The notes below the pieces were generated by a model. The model saw only the letters and a program-made list of their open reading frames with translations, did no database searches and was not told the DNA's origin. A program made the translations under genes and the position numbers. From Arenimonas sp. SCN 70-307 (GTDB lineage Bacteria > Pseudomonadota > Gammaproteobacteria > Xanthomonadales > Xanthomonadaceae), in assembly GCF_001724815.1 (NCBI RefSeq), contig NZ_MEDO01000002.1, forward strand, positions 106,195-170,194: a stretch of DNA of 64,000 bases, read 5' to 3'. This document shows, one piece after another, positions 1-8,949 of the stretch (position 1 is its first letter; each line of letters begins with the position of its first letter).

Positions 1-366
1 GGTTTGGTTGTCGAGCACCTGCGCCGAGCGGATGCGGCAGCGCTCGCGCCCGACCAGCACGTGGTCGCCGGCACGGCCGCAGACGCGGTTGCTGACGAAA
101 TCGCCGCGTAGCTCCAGCGTGACCGAATTGCCCAGCGAAATGCAGTTTTCGTAGAGCTCGATGCGGTACTTGCGGCGGCCGCCGTCGACGAGCAGCGTGA
201 AGCCGTCGATCGCATCCCAGCTGCGCGCCTGGGCCGGGTCGAGGCATTCGGCGGGCTGCAGGATGACCGGCGCGGCCTGGGCCTGGCGCGGGGCGCCTTC
301 ACGCGTGGCGCAGCCAGCCATCACGGCCGCGGCCAGGGACAGGGCGAGGAGGGGGGCATGACGCAT
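1..366 (-). CDS. DUF6491-like lipoprotein (partial, runs off the window)
   Basis: The visible 122 codons start at an ATG with an upstream AGGGA ribosome site. They begin with a short hydrophobic signal ending in a lipobox-like MAGC (Cys at residue 19), so the product is probably an outer-membrane or periplasmic lipoprotein. The mature part has a WDAIDGFTLLVDGGRRKYRIEL-like core split here as WDAIDGF and RRKYRIELY, followed by paired cysteines. This is the pattern I associate with the DUF6491 family common in Xanthomonadales; its function is unknown. The C-terminus lies outside the window. The gene is divergent from the methyltransferase at 457. The family name is from memory of the motif, so it is moderately uncertain; the lipoprotein nature is visible in the sequence. 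Confidence 0.7.
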   Translation of the reverse strand, partial: MRHAPLLALSLAAAVMAGCATREGAPRQAQAAPVILQPAECLDPAQARSWDAIDGFTLLVDGGRRKYRIELYENCISLGNSVTLELRGDFVSNRVCGRAGDHVLVGRERCRIRSAQVLDNQT

Positions 367-400
367 GGCAGGTTCCCTGGGGGTGGGGGTGGGCGCAGTC

Positions 401-438
401 TTTGCCGGTCGCGCTTAACCGGTACGAAATGTTACCGG
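401..438 (+). promoter_or_regulatory. Possible promoter/operator in the divergent region before the methyltransferase
   Basis: A perfect 6-bp inverted repeat, CCGGTA-8 nt-TACCGG, spans 419-438. It overlaps a weak -10-like TACGAA at 423-428, which lies 16 bp after a -35-like TTTGCC at 401-406. The palindrome is the size of a small dimeric repressor site. No regulator gene adjoins it, so both the promoter and the operator role are inference. Confidence 0.3.
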
Positions 439-456
439 GCGCAGTATGCTCAAGCC

Positions 457-1086
457 ATGGATCGCAGCCCCCCGTCCGCCCTTGCCCACACCTGGACCTT
501 CTTCCGCCAATGGCTGAAGAACCCGCTGGGCGTGGCGGCCATCTCGCCCTCGAGCCAGCAGCTGGCGCGGCAGATGATGTCCGAACTGCCGCGCGGCGCC
601 CGCCGCGTGATCGAGCTCGGCGGCGGCACCGGCGTCTTCACGCGCGCGCTGCTCGGCCATGGCATCGCGCCCCAGGACCTGCTGGTGCTCGAACTCAACG
701 AAGAGCTGCACCAGCACCTGCAGCGGCATTTCCCGCAGGTGCACGTGGCCTGCGCCGACGCCCGCGACCTGGCCGACGTGGCCCGCCGCCACGGCTTCGA
801 CGAACAGTCGCCGGCCGACGCGGTGGTTTCGGGACTGGGCCTGCTGTCGATGCCACGCCCGACCCAGCAGGCCATCCTCACCGCCGCCTTCGACTGCCTG
901 CAGCCGCAGGGCCGTTTCGTGCAGTTCACCTACGGCCCGGCCAACCCGGTGAACAAGGAAGTGCTCGAGGCGCTCGACCTGGTCGCGCGCCGCGGCAGCT
1001 TCACCTGGTGGAACGTGCCGCCGGCGACGGTGTACGTGTACTCGCGCCGCGTTTCGCGCGCCATCCGCCCGCGATCGATGCGCTGA
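457..1086 (+). CDS. Class I SAM-dependent methyltransferase (phospholipid N-methyltransferase / rRNA-dimethylase-like)
   Basis: This 209-residue protein has the glycine-rich SAM-binding loop ELGGGTGVFT near residue 49, followed by the acidic LELNE at the end of the second strand, a Rossmann-type class I methyltransferase core. The N-terminal WLKNPLGVAAISPSSQQLARQMM resembles phosphatidylethanolamine N-methyltransferases of the PmtA type, in which an amphipathic helix precedes the SAM loop. The substrate is therefore probably a phospholipid, but this is inferred from resemblance only. I chose the ATG at 457 because the protein resembles the family from here; the longer open frame upstream begins with low-complexity Gly/Arg sequence and overlaps the divergent promoter region. 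The gene is monocistronic and convergent with potF. Confidence 0.75.
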   Translation: MDRSPPSALAHTWTFFRQWLKNPLGVAAISPSSQQLARQMMSELPRGARRVIELGGGTGVFTRALLGHGIAPQDLLVLELNEELHQHLQRHFPQVHVACADARDLADVARRHGFDEQSPADAVVSGLGLLSMPRPTQQAILTAAFDCLQPQGRFVQFTYGPANPVNKEVLEALDLVARRGSFTWWNVPPATVYVYSRRVSRAIRPRSMR

Positions 1087-1090
1087 AGAC

Positions 1091-1116
1091 AAAACGGCGC
1101 GCCCGGGGGCGCGCCG
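1091..1116 (-). terminator. Intrinsic terminator of the potF-like gene
   Basis: Read on the minus strand, a CGGCGCGCC...GGCGCGCCG hairpin (1095-1116) is followed directly by TTTTG. It lies in the 51-bp gap between the convergent methyltransferase and potF and probably ends potF transcription. The U-tract is short. Confidence 0.6.
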
Positions 1117-1137
1117 CTTCGCGAAACCGACCACCGC

Positions 1138-2274
1138 TTACTGGCCGGTCTTGATACTCGTCCAGGCCCGCACGCGCTCGCGGGTGGTTTCCTGCGGCAG
1201 GGTCACCGGGTCGACCAGCTTGTCCATCACCTCGGCCGACGGATAGACGCCCGGATCGCCGGCGATCTCCGGGTCCACCAGCGGCAGCGCCGCCGTGTTC
1301 GGGCTGGCGTAGGAGACGTAGCCGACGATGCCGGCCGCGACCTCGGGCTTGAGCAGGTAGTTGATGAAGGCGTGGGCGTTGGCCGCGTGCGGCGCATCGG
1401 CCGGGATGGCCATCAGGTCCACCCAGCGCACCGCGCCCTCGACCGGGATGATGTACTCGATCTCGATGCCGTTTTCGGCCTCGACGGCGGCGTCGCGGGC
1501 CTGGAACACGTCGCCCGAATAGCCCATGGCCACGCAGATGTCGCCGTTGGCCAGGTCGTCGATGTAGCGCGAGGAGTGGAAGTAGCGGATGTGCGGACGG
1601 ATGGCCCGGAAGGCCTCGGTGACCACCTGGGTCTCGTCGCCGGTGAGGGCGTTGGCGTCGCGGCCCTTCCAGATCAGGGCGGCGGCGAAGGTCTCCTGCT
1701 CGTCGTCGAGCACGGCGATGCCGCAGCTGGCGAGCTTGGCGGCGTTGGCCGGGTCGAACAGCAGCGACCACGAGTCGAGCGGCGCGTCCTCGCCCAGCGC
1801 GGCCTTCACCTTGGCCACGTTGATGCCCAGGCCCGTGGTGCCCCACATGTAGGGCACCGCGTGCTGGTTGCCCGGGTCCACGTCCTGCAGGCCCTCGAGC
1901 ACGTCGGCGTCGAGGTTGGCGAGGTTCGGCAGCTGGGCCTTGTCCAGCGGCGCATAGATGCCGGCCTGGATGTGGCGCTGCGCGAACGGGCGGGCCGAGG
2001 GGAAGACCACGTCGTAGCCCGAGGCGCCGGCCATGAGCTTGGCCTCGAGCATCTCGTTGGCGTCGTAGGTGTCGTAGACCACGCGGATGCCGGTCTCGGC
2101 CTCGAAGTTGGCCAGGGTGTCCTCGGCCACGTAGTCGGACCAGTTGTAGACGTAGACCACCTGGTTGCCGGCGGCGGCCGGGGCCGCGTCGGCGGTGGCG
2201 TCAGGGGCGGCTTCCTGGCGACCGCAGGCGGCCAGCAGCAGGGCGGAAGCGATCAGGCTGTAGCGCAGGATCAT
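1138..2274 (-). CDS. potF: PotF-like putrescine/spermidine-binding lipoprotein
   Basis: This is the 378-residue solute-binding component of a polyamine ABC importer. It starts MILRYS after a GGAG ribosome site and has a lipobox LAAC with Cys17, so it should be membrane-anchored rather than free. A linker of about 20 Ala-rich residues leads to YNWSDY (43-48), the hallmark of the PotD/PotF family. Later motifs match PotF closely: LMAGASGYDVV, YMWGTTGLG, IRYFHSS and LANGDICVAMGYSGDV. PotF normally feeds PotGHI. No permease or ATPase gene lies next to it; the neighbours are a GNAT enzyme upstream on the same strand (81-nt gap) and a convergent methyltransferase. The transporter partners must therefore be encoded elsewhere. 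The longer open frame upstream begins before the signal peptide and is less likely. Confidence 0.9.
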   Translation of the reverse strand: MILRYSLIASALLLAACGRQEAAPDATADAAPAAAGNQVVYVYNWSDYVAEDTLANFEAETGIRVVYDTYDANEMLEAKLMAGASGYDVVFPSARPFAQRHIQAGIYAPLDKAQLPNLANLDADVLEGLQDVDPGNQHAVPYMWGTTGLGINVAKVKAALGEDAPLDSWSLLFDPANAAKLASCGIAVLDDEQETFAAALIWKGRDANALTGDETQVVTEAFRAIRPHIRYFHSSRYIDDLANGDICVAMGYSGDVFQARDAAVEAENGIEIEYIIPVEGAVRWVDLMAIPADAPHAANAHAFINYLLKPEVAAGIVGYVSYASPNTAALPLVDPEIAGDPGVYPSAEVMDKLVDPVTLPQETTRERVRAWTSIKTGQ

Positions 2275-2355
2275 GCTCGGCTCCGGGGTAAGGGGGCCTG
2301 ACATGGTCGGCGCGGTGGCCGGGGCTGTCAAACGCGGCTCCGGGGCCGCGCAGAC

Positions 2356-3021
2356 TCATGCGGACGCGGCGCGGTCGCTGGCGAGCAGGCCCATCAGCAC
2401 GCTGTCCTGCAGCTCGCCGGCCACCTGCCAGCGCTGGCGCAGGTAGCCCTCGCGGCGGAAGCCCAGGGCCTCGAGCGTGCGCAGCGAGCCCTGGTTGCGC
2501 GGGTCCACGTCGGCCTCGAGCCGGCGCAGCCCCATCGGGCCGAAGGCGTGGTCGAGCAGCACGGTCAGCGCCTCGAGCGCATAGCGCCGGCCCCAATGCT
2601 CGCGGGCCAGGGCGAAGCCGAGTTCGGCGCGGCCCTGGCCGTGGTCGATGGCGTAGAGGGTGGTGGTGCCGATCAGCTGGTCGTCGCCGCGCAGGGCGAT
2701 GCCCCACTGGAACAGGTCGCCGCGCTCGAAACCGCGGTGGATGGCCTCGAGGTAGATCTCGGCCTCGTCGCGATGCGGCCAGGCGGTGTGGCTCCAATAG
2801 CGCATCACGTCCGGGTCGGAGAACACGGCGTAAAGGCTCTCGAGGTCCCTGGCCTCGATCCAGCGCAGCTGCAGGCGCGGGGCGAGCAGGGTGGGGAGCC
2901 GGTCCGGGGCCGGCGGGACGGGCACGGGGCCGGGGCGGCGGCGGGCTGGGGGCATGTCGCGCAGGGCCATCTCGGGGGGAAGTGGTCTGGAGTCGAATGT
3001 TAGAACGCATGACACGGTCAT
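2356..3021 (-). CDS. GNAT-family N-acetyltransferase (RimJ/RimL type)
   Basis: The product is 221 residues if started at the ATG with a GAAGG site six bases upstream. The GNAT fold begins at about residue 45 (LLAPRLQLRWIEARDLESLY). It continues with the RimJ/RimL-type DPDVMRYW, the acetyl-CoA region near LGFALAREHWGRRYALEA, and NQGSLRTLEALGFRREG. Such enzymes acetylate N-terminal amines or small molecules; the substrate here is unknown. The first 40 residues are Pro/Arg-rich and outside the domain. A start at a later ATG (residue 18 or 23) is possible but has no ribosome site. The gene precedes potF on the same strand, with an 81-nt gap. Confidence 0.8.
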   Translation of the reverse strand: MTVSCVLTFDSRPLPPEMALRDMPPARRRPGPVPVPPAPDRLPTLLAPRLQLRWIEARDLESLYAVFSDPDVMRYWSHTAWPHRDEAEIYLEAIHRGFERGDLFQWGIALRGDDQLIGTTTLYAIDHGQGRAELGFALAREHWGRRYALEALTVLLDHAFGPMGLRRLEADVDPRNQGSLRTLEALGFRREGYLRQRWQVAGELQDSVLMGLLASDRAASA

Positions 3022-3150
3022 TTCCGGCCTTCACGCGTGCGCCCGGCGGCCCGCAACCCAGCGTTGCGCGCCGCCGGGCTCGCAAGCGCGGGGGCCCGGC
3101 CGCATAGTTCCGGGCATGGCCACCAAAGGCCGGCAAACCGGAGGAACCCC

Positions 3151-3999
3151 ATGAGCACCGCCATCCGCCCCGTCCTGCGCACCCTGCGCGGCATGCCGGC
3201 GTCCGACGGCGCGGGCGTGAAGCTCACCCGCATCATCGGCACCCCGCAGCTGCCCGACCTCGATCCCTTCCTGATGCTCGACGAGTTCGGCACCGACCGC
3301 CCCGAGGACTACCTGGCCGGCTTCCCCGACCACCCGCACCGCGGCTTCGAGACCGTCACCTACATGCTCGACGGCCGCATGCGCCACAAGGACAACAAGG
3401 GTAACGAGGGCGTGCTCGTGCCCGGCGCGGTGCAGTGGATGACCGCCGGCCGCGGCATCGTGCACTCGGAGATGCCCGAGCAGGAGGAGGGCCGCATGCG
3501 CGGCTTCCAGCTGTGGGTGAACCTGCCGGCGCGCGAGAAGATGACCGCGCCGAAGTACCAGGAGTACGGCCCCGAGGTCTTCCCCGAGGTGGACGCCGCC
3601 CCCGGCGTGCGTGCCAAGGTGATCGCCGGCGAAGTGGCCGGCGTGCGCGGCCCGATCGTGCAGCCGGCCACCGAGCCCACCTACCTCGACCTGCGCCTGG
3701 GCGCGGGCGACCGTTACGTGCACGCGCTGCCCGAGGGCCACAGCGCCTTCGCCTACGTCTACGAGGGCAGCGCACGCCTGGGCGAGGGCCCGGATGCGGC
3801 CACGGTGCAGGCGCACGAACTGGCGGTGCTGGGCGCCGGCGGCGCGGTGGCGCTGGAGGGCCGGGAGGCCGATACGCGCCTGATCCTGGTCGCCGGCAAG
3901 CCGCTGCGCGAGCCGGTGGCGCGCTACGGCCCGTTCGTGATGAACACCCAGGACGAGTTGCGCCAGGCCTTCTACGACTTCCAGGCCGGTCGCTTCTGA
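3151..3999 (+). CDS. Pirin family protein (first copy)
   Basis: Pirins are bicupin metal proteins; bacterial members act as quercetin dioxygenases or as modulators of metabolic enzymes, and the exact role varies. This 282-residue protein has the complete N-cupin ligand set: His61 and His63 in HPHRGFE, and His105 and Glu107 in GIVHSE. The C-terminal pirin_C half runs from about residue 165. The ATG follows a GAGGA site seven bases away. The gene ends only four bases before the stop of a second pirin on the opposite strand, an arrangement of two convergent paralogues. No regulator adjoins it. Confidence 0.9.
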   Translation: MSTAIRPVLRTLRGMPASDGAGVKLTRIIGTPQLPDLDPFLMLDEFGTDRPEDYLAGFPDHPHRGFETVTYMLDGRMRHKDNKGNEGVLVPGAVQWMTAGRGIVHSEMPEQEEGRMRGFQLWVNLPAREKMTAPKYQEYGPEVFPEVDAAPGVRAKVIAGEVAGVRGPIVQPATEPTYLDLRLGAGDRYVHALPEGHSAFAYVYEGSARLGEGPDAATVQAHELAVLGAGGAVALEGREADTRLILVAGKPLREPVARYGPFVMNTQDELRQAFYDFQAGRF

Positions 4000-4003
4000 G
4001 CCC

Positions 4004-4867
4004 TCAGCGGGCGGGCAGCGGGATGCGCTCGTGCTCGCCCGCCACCTGGCCCATGCGGTCGGCTTCCCAGTCGGCCTTGGCCTGCTCGATGCGCTCGCGC
4101 GAGCTGGACACGAAGTTCCACCACACGTGCCGGCGGCCATCGAGCGGCTCGCCGCCGAGCAGCATCACCGTGGCGTCGCAGCCGGCGCGCAGCAGCGGCT
4201 CGCTGCCCGGCTCGAGCACCACCAGCCGGCCCGGCGCCAGCGGCTCGCCATCGAGCGTGAGCTCGCCCTCGACCGGGTAGAGCGCGCGCTCGGCGTGCTC
4301 GGCCGGGATCACCAGCGAGGCCTCGCCCTGCAGCTCGATCGATACGTACAAGGTGCGCGCCAGCACCTTCACCGGCGAGGTCTCGCCGAAGGCGTCGCCG
4401 GCGACGATGCGCAGGCGCGCGCCCGGCAGTTCCACCACCGGCAGCGTGGCGGCCGGGTGGTGGGCGAAGTCGGGCGAGGTTTCCTCGTGCTCGCGCGGCA
4501 GCGCCACCCAGGTCTGCAGGCCGTGCATGCGGTGCGGCTTGCCCAGCAGGTGCCCGGGCGTGCGCTCGGAGTGCACGATGCCGCGGCCGGCGGTCATCCA
4601 GTTCACGTCGCCGGGCCGGATCTCCTGCGCGAAGCCGAGGCTGTCGCGATGCATGATCGCGCCCTCCCACAGGAAGGTGACCGTGGCCAGGCCGATGTGC
4701 GGGTGCGGGCGCACCGCCAGCGGATGTTCGGCCGGCACCTCGGACGGGCCGATGTGGTCCAGGAATACGAAGGGCCCCACGCTGCGGCACTGCGCGTGCG
4801 GCAGCAGCCGGCGCACGGTGAAGCCGCCGCCCAGGTCGTGTTCGCGTCCTTCGATGGTCAGGGGCAT
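4004..4867 (-). CDS. Pirin family protein (second copy)
   Basis: This 287-residue bicupin protein is a diverged paralogue of the neighbouring pirin. The metal ligands are His55 and His57 (HPHIGL), His99 and Glu101 (GIVHSE). It carries a longer C-terminal tail (DWEADRMGQVAGEHERI) typical of one bacterial pirin subgroup. The ATG has a strong GAGGAGG site that overlaps the stop codon of the upstream histidine-phosphatase gene (TACTGAGGAGG), so translation of the two is probably coupled. The two share an operon. Substrate unknown. Confidence 0.9.
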   Translation of the reverse strand: MPLTIEGREHDLGGGFTVRRLLPHAQCRSVGPFVFLDHIGPSEVPAEHPLAVRPHPHIGLATVTFLWEGAIMHRDSLGFAQEIRPGDVNWMTAGRGIVHSERTPGHLLGKPHRMHGLQTWVALPREHEETSPDFAHHPAATLPVVELPGARLRIVAGDAFGETSPVKVLARTLYVSIELQGEASLVIPAEHAERALYPVEGELTLDGEPLAPGRLVVLEPGSEPLLRAGCDATVMLLGGEPLDGRRHVWWNFVSSSRERIEQAKADWEADRMGQVAGEHERIPLPAR

Positions 4868-4877
4868 GTCGGCCTCC

Positions 4878-5393
4878 TCAGTAGCGGCTGGTGATGACGC
4901 GGGCGGCGCCGTCGGCGTCGAGCAGCACCACGGTGTAGCGGTCGTACTCGGTTTCCGGCATCGGCATCGCGGGTTTGCCCGAGAGCGCCTCGACGATGCC
5001 CGGCACGGTGTTGCTGTGGCCGACCACGAGCGCGGTGCTGCCGGGGGGCAGGGCGCGCAATTCGCGCGCCAGGTCGCCGGCATGGGTTGCGGCATTGGCG
5101 GCATCGACCGGCCGCAGCGTCACCGGGATGCCGGCCGCGCTCGCCGCGGGTTCCGCGGTCTGGCGCGTTCGCCGGTACTGGGTGGCGATGGCCAGGTCCA
5201 GGCGCGCTCCGGCCAGGGTTTCGGCCAGGGCCTGCGCGCGGACTTCGCCGCTGCCGGCGAGCGAAGGATCGACCTTGTCGTCGTCGTCCTTCTCGGCGTG
5301 GCGCACCACCACCACCACGATGCCGTCGTGGGCGTGGGCGGGCAGGGCGGTGGCGAGGCAGGCGATGAGCATCAGCAGGCGCAGCAGGGTCAT
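4878..5393 (-). CDS. Exported histidine phosphatase (phosphoglycerate mutase-like)
   Basis: This 171-residue protein begins with a Sec signal peptide ending near ALPAHAHD (residues 1-22). It then shows the histidine-phosphatase signature RHAEK, with catalytic His32, and the second catalytic His126 in VVGHSNT. It is short, like SixA or periplasmic Ais-type phosphatases, and is expected to act in the periplasm on a small phosphorylated compound; the substrate cannot be told. It lies upstream of the second pirin gene with a ten-base gap. The stretch VDPSLAGSGEVRAQAL corresponds to the usual LT..G..QA helix of the family. Confidence 0.85.
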   Translation of the reverse strand: MTLLRLLMLIACLATALPAHAHDGIVVVVVRHAEKDDDDKVDPSLAGSGEVRAQALAETLAGARLDLAIATQYRRTRQTAEPAASAAGIPVTLRPVDAANAATHAGDLARELRALPPGSTALVVGHSNTVPGIVEALSGKPAMPMPETEYDRYTVVLLDADGAARVITSRY

Positions 5394-5445
5394 GGCGGGG
5401 CATCCGCGTCACGGGACCCCAGCATACCGCCGCCGCGCCGCCGGC

Positions 5446-8400
5446 TCAGCCCCGCGCCAGCAGCGCCAGCAGGCCGCGCGCGGTGCGCAGGCGCGAAGCG
5501 GCGTCGGGCAGTTCGAGCTTCAGGCGCAGCTTGTCGGGCCCGTCCATGGAATAGACCTTGGGCTGGGACTGGATGAGGCGGATCACCGACATCGGGTCGA
5601 TGCTCGGCTGCGGCACGAACTGGCAGCGGCCGCCGTTCGGGCCCAGCTCGAGCTTGCGGATGCCCAGCGGCGTGGCCTCGAGCTTGAGCTCGGCCACGGC
5701 GAAGAGCTGCTTGGCCGGCTCGGGCAGCAGGCCGAAGCGGTCCACCATCTCCACCTGCAGTTCCTTCAGCGCCTCGGCGCTGCGGGCCGAGGCCACGCGC
5801 TTGTAGAGCGTCAGGCGCGCGTGCACGTCGGGCAGGTAGTCCTCGGGGATGAGCGCCGGCACGTTGAGCTCGACCTCGGCACCGTGGCGCGTGGCCGGGT
5901 CGAAGTCGGGGATCTTGCCGGACTTGATCGACTTGACCGCGCGTTCGAGCAGCTCTGTGTAGAGGCTGAAGCCGATCTCGGCCATCTGGCCGCTCTGGTC
6001 CTCGCCCAGCAGCTCGCCGGCGCCGCGGATCTCCAGGTCGTGCGTGGCCAGGGTGAAGCCCGCGCCCAGCTCCTCGAGCGAGGCCAGGGCTTCGAGCCTC
6101 TTGGCGGCGTCGGAAGTGAGCGTCTTGCGGTCGGGCACCACCAGGTAGGCGTAGGCGCGGTGGTGGCTGCGGCCGACGCGGCCGCGCAGCTGGTGCAGCT
6201 GGGCCAGGCCGAAGCGGTCGGCGCGGTGGATGATGATGGTGTTGGCGCTCGGGATGTCGATGCCCGACTCGATGATGGTGGTGCACACCAGCACGTTGAA
6301 GCGCTGGCGGTGGAAGTCGAGCATCACCTGCTCGAGTTCGCGCTCGGGCATCTGGCCGTGGGCGATGCGGATGCGCGCGGCCGGCACCAGCTCGGCCAGC
6401 TCGCGCGCGGTCTTTTCGATGGTGTCGACTTCGTTGTGCAGGAAGTACACCTGGCCGCCGCGGGCCAGCTCGCGCTGGAAGGCCTCGCGCAGCAGGGCCG
6501 GGTCCCAGGGCGTCACCACCGTCTGCACCGCCAGGCGGTGCGTCGGCGGCGTGGCGATGATGCTCAGCTCGCGCAGGCCGCTCATGGCCATGTTGAGCGT
6601 GCGCGGGATGGGCGTGGCGGTGAGCGTGAGCAGGTGCACCTCGGCGCGCAGCGCCTTCAGGGCCTCCTTCTGGCGCACGCCGAAGCGCTGCTCCTCGTCC
6701 ACGATCACCAGGCCCAGGTCCTTGAACTTCACGTCCGGCTGCAGCAGGCGGTGGGTGCCGACGATGACGTCGATCTTGCCCTCGGCCAGCTGCGCCAGCG
6801 CCGCCTTGATCTCCTTGGGCGACTTGAAGCGGCTGAGCACTTCGACCCGGATCGGCCAGTCGGCGTAGCGGTCGCGGAAATTGCGGTAGTGCTGCTCGGC
6901 CAGCAGCGTGGTCGGCACCAGCACCGCCACCTGCTTGCCGGCGGTGGCGGCGACGAAGGCGGCGCGCACGGCGACCTCGGTCTTGCCGAAGCCGACGTCG
7001 CCGCAGACCACGCGGTCCATCGGCTGGGACTGGCCGATGTCGGCGATGACGGCGTTGATGGCCGCCAGCTGATCCGGCGTCTCCTCGAACGGGAACGTCG
7101 CGGCGAACGGCTCGTACATGGCGCGGTCCAGCGGCAGCGCCAGGCCCTGGCGGGCGTGGCGCCGGGCCTGGATCTCGAGCAGCTCGGCGGCCACGTCGCG
7201 CACCTTCTCGGCGGCCTTGCGCTTGGCCTTCTCCCAGGCCTCGCCGCCCAGCGAGTGCAGCGGCGCGTGCTCGGGCGAGGCGCCCGAGTAGCGGCTCACC
7301 AGCTGCAGCTGCGACACCGGCACGTAGAGCTTGTCGCCCTTGGCGTATTCGATCTGCAGGAACTCGCCGCGGATGCCGCCGCTGTCGAGCGCCACCAGGC
7401 CCTGGTAGCGGCCGACGCCGTGGTCCTCGTGCACGATGGGCGCGCCGATGGCGATCTCGCTCAGGTCGCGCAGCACCGTTTCCGGGTCGCGCACGGCCTT
7501 GCGCCGGCGGCGCGACTGCTCGGCGCGCTCGGGGAAGAGCTGGCGCTCGGTGAGCACGGCCAGCGCCGGCTCGCCCAGCGCGAAGCCGTCCTCGAGCGCG
7601 GCCACGGTGATGGCGAAGCGCGCGTCGCCGGCCAGGAAGGCCTGCCAGTCCGGCAGCACCGCCGGCCGCAGTTCGGCACCGGCCAGCAGCTCGAGCAGGG
7701 CCTCGCGGCGTCCGGCGGAATCGGCGGCCAGCAGCACGCGGCCCGGGTAGGCGCGCAGGAAGCCGTGCAGCGCGCTGCCCGGCTCGCCGCCCTTCTGGCT
7801 CCAGGGCAGGCTGGGCGCCGGCTGCTCGGGCAGGGCCGTGGCCTTGTCGGCCTGCGGGTGCTCGCGGCCCAGGAGTTCGACGCGCTCGGCGCGATTGAAG
7901 CGCGCGCGCAGCTCCTCCGGCGGCAGGTACAGCTCGGCCGGCGGCAGGATCGGCCGCTCCAGGTCGTGCCGGCGCTGCTCCCAGCGCTCGCCGGTCTGCG
8001 CCCAGAACGCCTCCGCGGCCTCGGCCACGCCATCGGCCAGCACCAGCAGGGTTTCGCCCGAAAGGTGCTCGAAGAGGCTGGCGGTGTGCTCGAAGAACAG
8101 CGGCAGGTAGTACTCGATGCCGGCCGGCGTGCCGCCCTGCTTGAGGTCCTGGTAGAGCGGGCAGCGGCGCGGGTCGAAGTCGAAGCGCTCGCTCAGGCGC
8201 TCGCGCACGCGCTTCGTGCTCGCGTCGTCGAGCGGGAACTCGCGGGCCGGCAGCAGGCGGATGCTGTCGACCGGGTGGTCGGAGCGCTGGGTCTCGGGGT
8301 CGAAGCTGCGCAGCGAATCGATCTCGTCGTCGAACAGCTCGATGCGGTAGGGCCGGTCGGCGCCCATCGGGTAGAGGTCGAGCAGGGCGCCGCGCACGGC

Positions 8401-8910
8401 GAAGTCGCCCGGGTCGAGCACCTGCGGCACGTTGCGGTAGCCGGCGGCCTCGAGCCGGCGCTTTTCGGCGTCGAGGTCCAGGCGCTGGCCCTTGCGCAGG
8501 TCGAGCGTATTGCCGGCGATCCACTCCGGCGGCGGCAGCCGCTGCATCAGCGAGGCCACCGGCACCACCAGCACGCCCTTGCGCGCCGTCGGCAGGCGAT
8601 ACAGCGCGGCCACGCGCTGGCTGATGATGTCCGGGTGCGGGCTGAACAGGTCGTAGGGCAGGGTCTCCCAGTCGGCGAAGTGCAGCACCGGCAGGGCCGC
8701 GTCGCCCTCGCCGGCGAACACGCGCAGGTCGTGCTCGAGGGCCTGGGCGGCGTGGCTGTCGCGGGTGACGGCCAGCACGAGGCCGTCGTGTCGGCGGGCG
8801 GTTTCGGCCAGGGCGAGGGCGGTCAGGCTGGCGCTGGCGGGGGCGCGCCAGGCGGCGCGCTTCTGGCCCGCACGGGGTCGGGGCGCGCTGGGGAGCTGGG
8901 GGTCTTTCAT
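5446..8910 (-). CDS. mfd: Transcription-repair coupling factor
   Basis: Mfd displaces RNA polymerase stalled at DNA lesions and recruits UvrA. The 1154-residue length matches the family. Domain order is complete: UvrB-like N-terminal domains (residues 1 to about 340, with LPYDLFSPHPDI), the RNA-polymerase-interacting CarD-like domain (about 470-540, GAPIVHEDHGVGRYQGL), and RecG-like helicase motifs. The helicase motifs are Walker A GDVGFGKTE, DEEQRFG, LTATPIPRTL, ESGIDIPSANT and QLRGRVGRS. The TRCF C-terminal domain that masks the UvrA site follows (about 1000-1150). The ATG at 8910 has only a weak ribosome site, but the start matches the family. The gene stands alone between a phosphatase and a GNAT gene on the same strand. 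Confidence 0.97.
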   Translation of the reverse strand: MKDPQLPSAPRPRAGQKRAAWRAPASASLTALALAETARRHDGLVLAVTRDSHAAQALEHDLRVFAGEGDAALPVLHFADWETLPYDLFSPHPDIISQRVAALYRLPTARKGVLVVPVASLMQRLPPPEWIAGNTLDLRKGQRLDLDAEKRRLEAAGYRNVPQVLDPGDFAVRGALLDLYPMGADRPYRIELFDDEIDSLRSFDPETQRSDHPVDSIRLLPAREFPLDDASTKRVRERLSERFDFDPRRCPLYQDLKQGGTPAGIEYYLPLFFEHTASLFEHLSGETLLVLADGVAEAAEAFWAQTGERWEQRRHDLERPILPPAELYLPPEELRARFNRAERVELLGREHPQADKATALPEQPAPSLPWSQKGGEPGSALHGFLRAYPGRVLLAADSAGRREALLELLAGAELRPAVLPDWQAFLAGDARFAITVAALEDGFALGEPALAVLTERQLFPERAEQSRRRRKAVRDPETVLRDLSEIAIGAPIVHEDHGVGRYQGLVALDSGGIRGEFLQIEYAKGDKLYVPVSQLQLVSRYSGASPEHAPLHSLGGEAWEKAKRKAAEKVRDVAAELLEIQARRHARQGLALPLDRAMYEPFAATFPFEETPDQLAAINAVIADIGQSQPMDRVVCGDVGFGKTEVAVRAAFVAATAGKQVAVLVPTTLLAEQHYRNFRDRYADWPIRVEVLSRFKSPKEIKAALAQLAEGKIDVIVGTHRLLQPDVKFKDLGLVIVDEEQRFGVRQKEALKALRAEVHLLTLTATPIPRTLNMAMSGLRELSIIATPPTHRLAVQTVVTPWDPALLREAFQRELARGGQVYFLHNEVDTIEKTARELAELVPAARIRIAHGQMPERELEQVMLDFHRQRFNVLVCTTIIESGIDIPSANTIIIHRADRFGLAQLHQLRGRVGRSHHRAYAYLVVPDRKTLTSDAAKRLEALASLEELGAGFTLATHDLEIRGAGELLGEDQSGQMAEIGFSLYTELLERAVKSIKSGKIPDFDPATRHGAEVELNVPALIPEDYLPDVHARLTLYKRVASARSAEALKELQVEMVDRFGLLPEPAKQLFAVAELKLEATPLGIRKLELGPNGGRCQFVPQPSIDPMSVIRLIQSQPKVYSMDGPDKLRLKLELPDAASRLRTARGLLALLARG

Positions 8911-8949
8911 GAGGCCGCGGAGTTTACCGCAGCCGGCGTGGTCGCCGTT

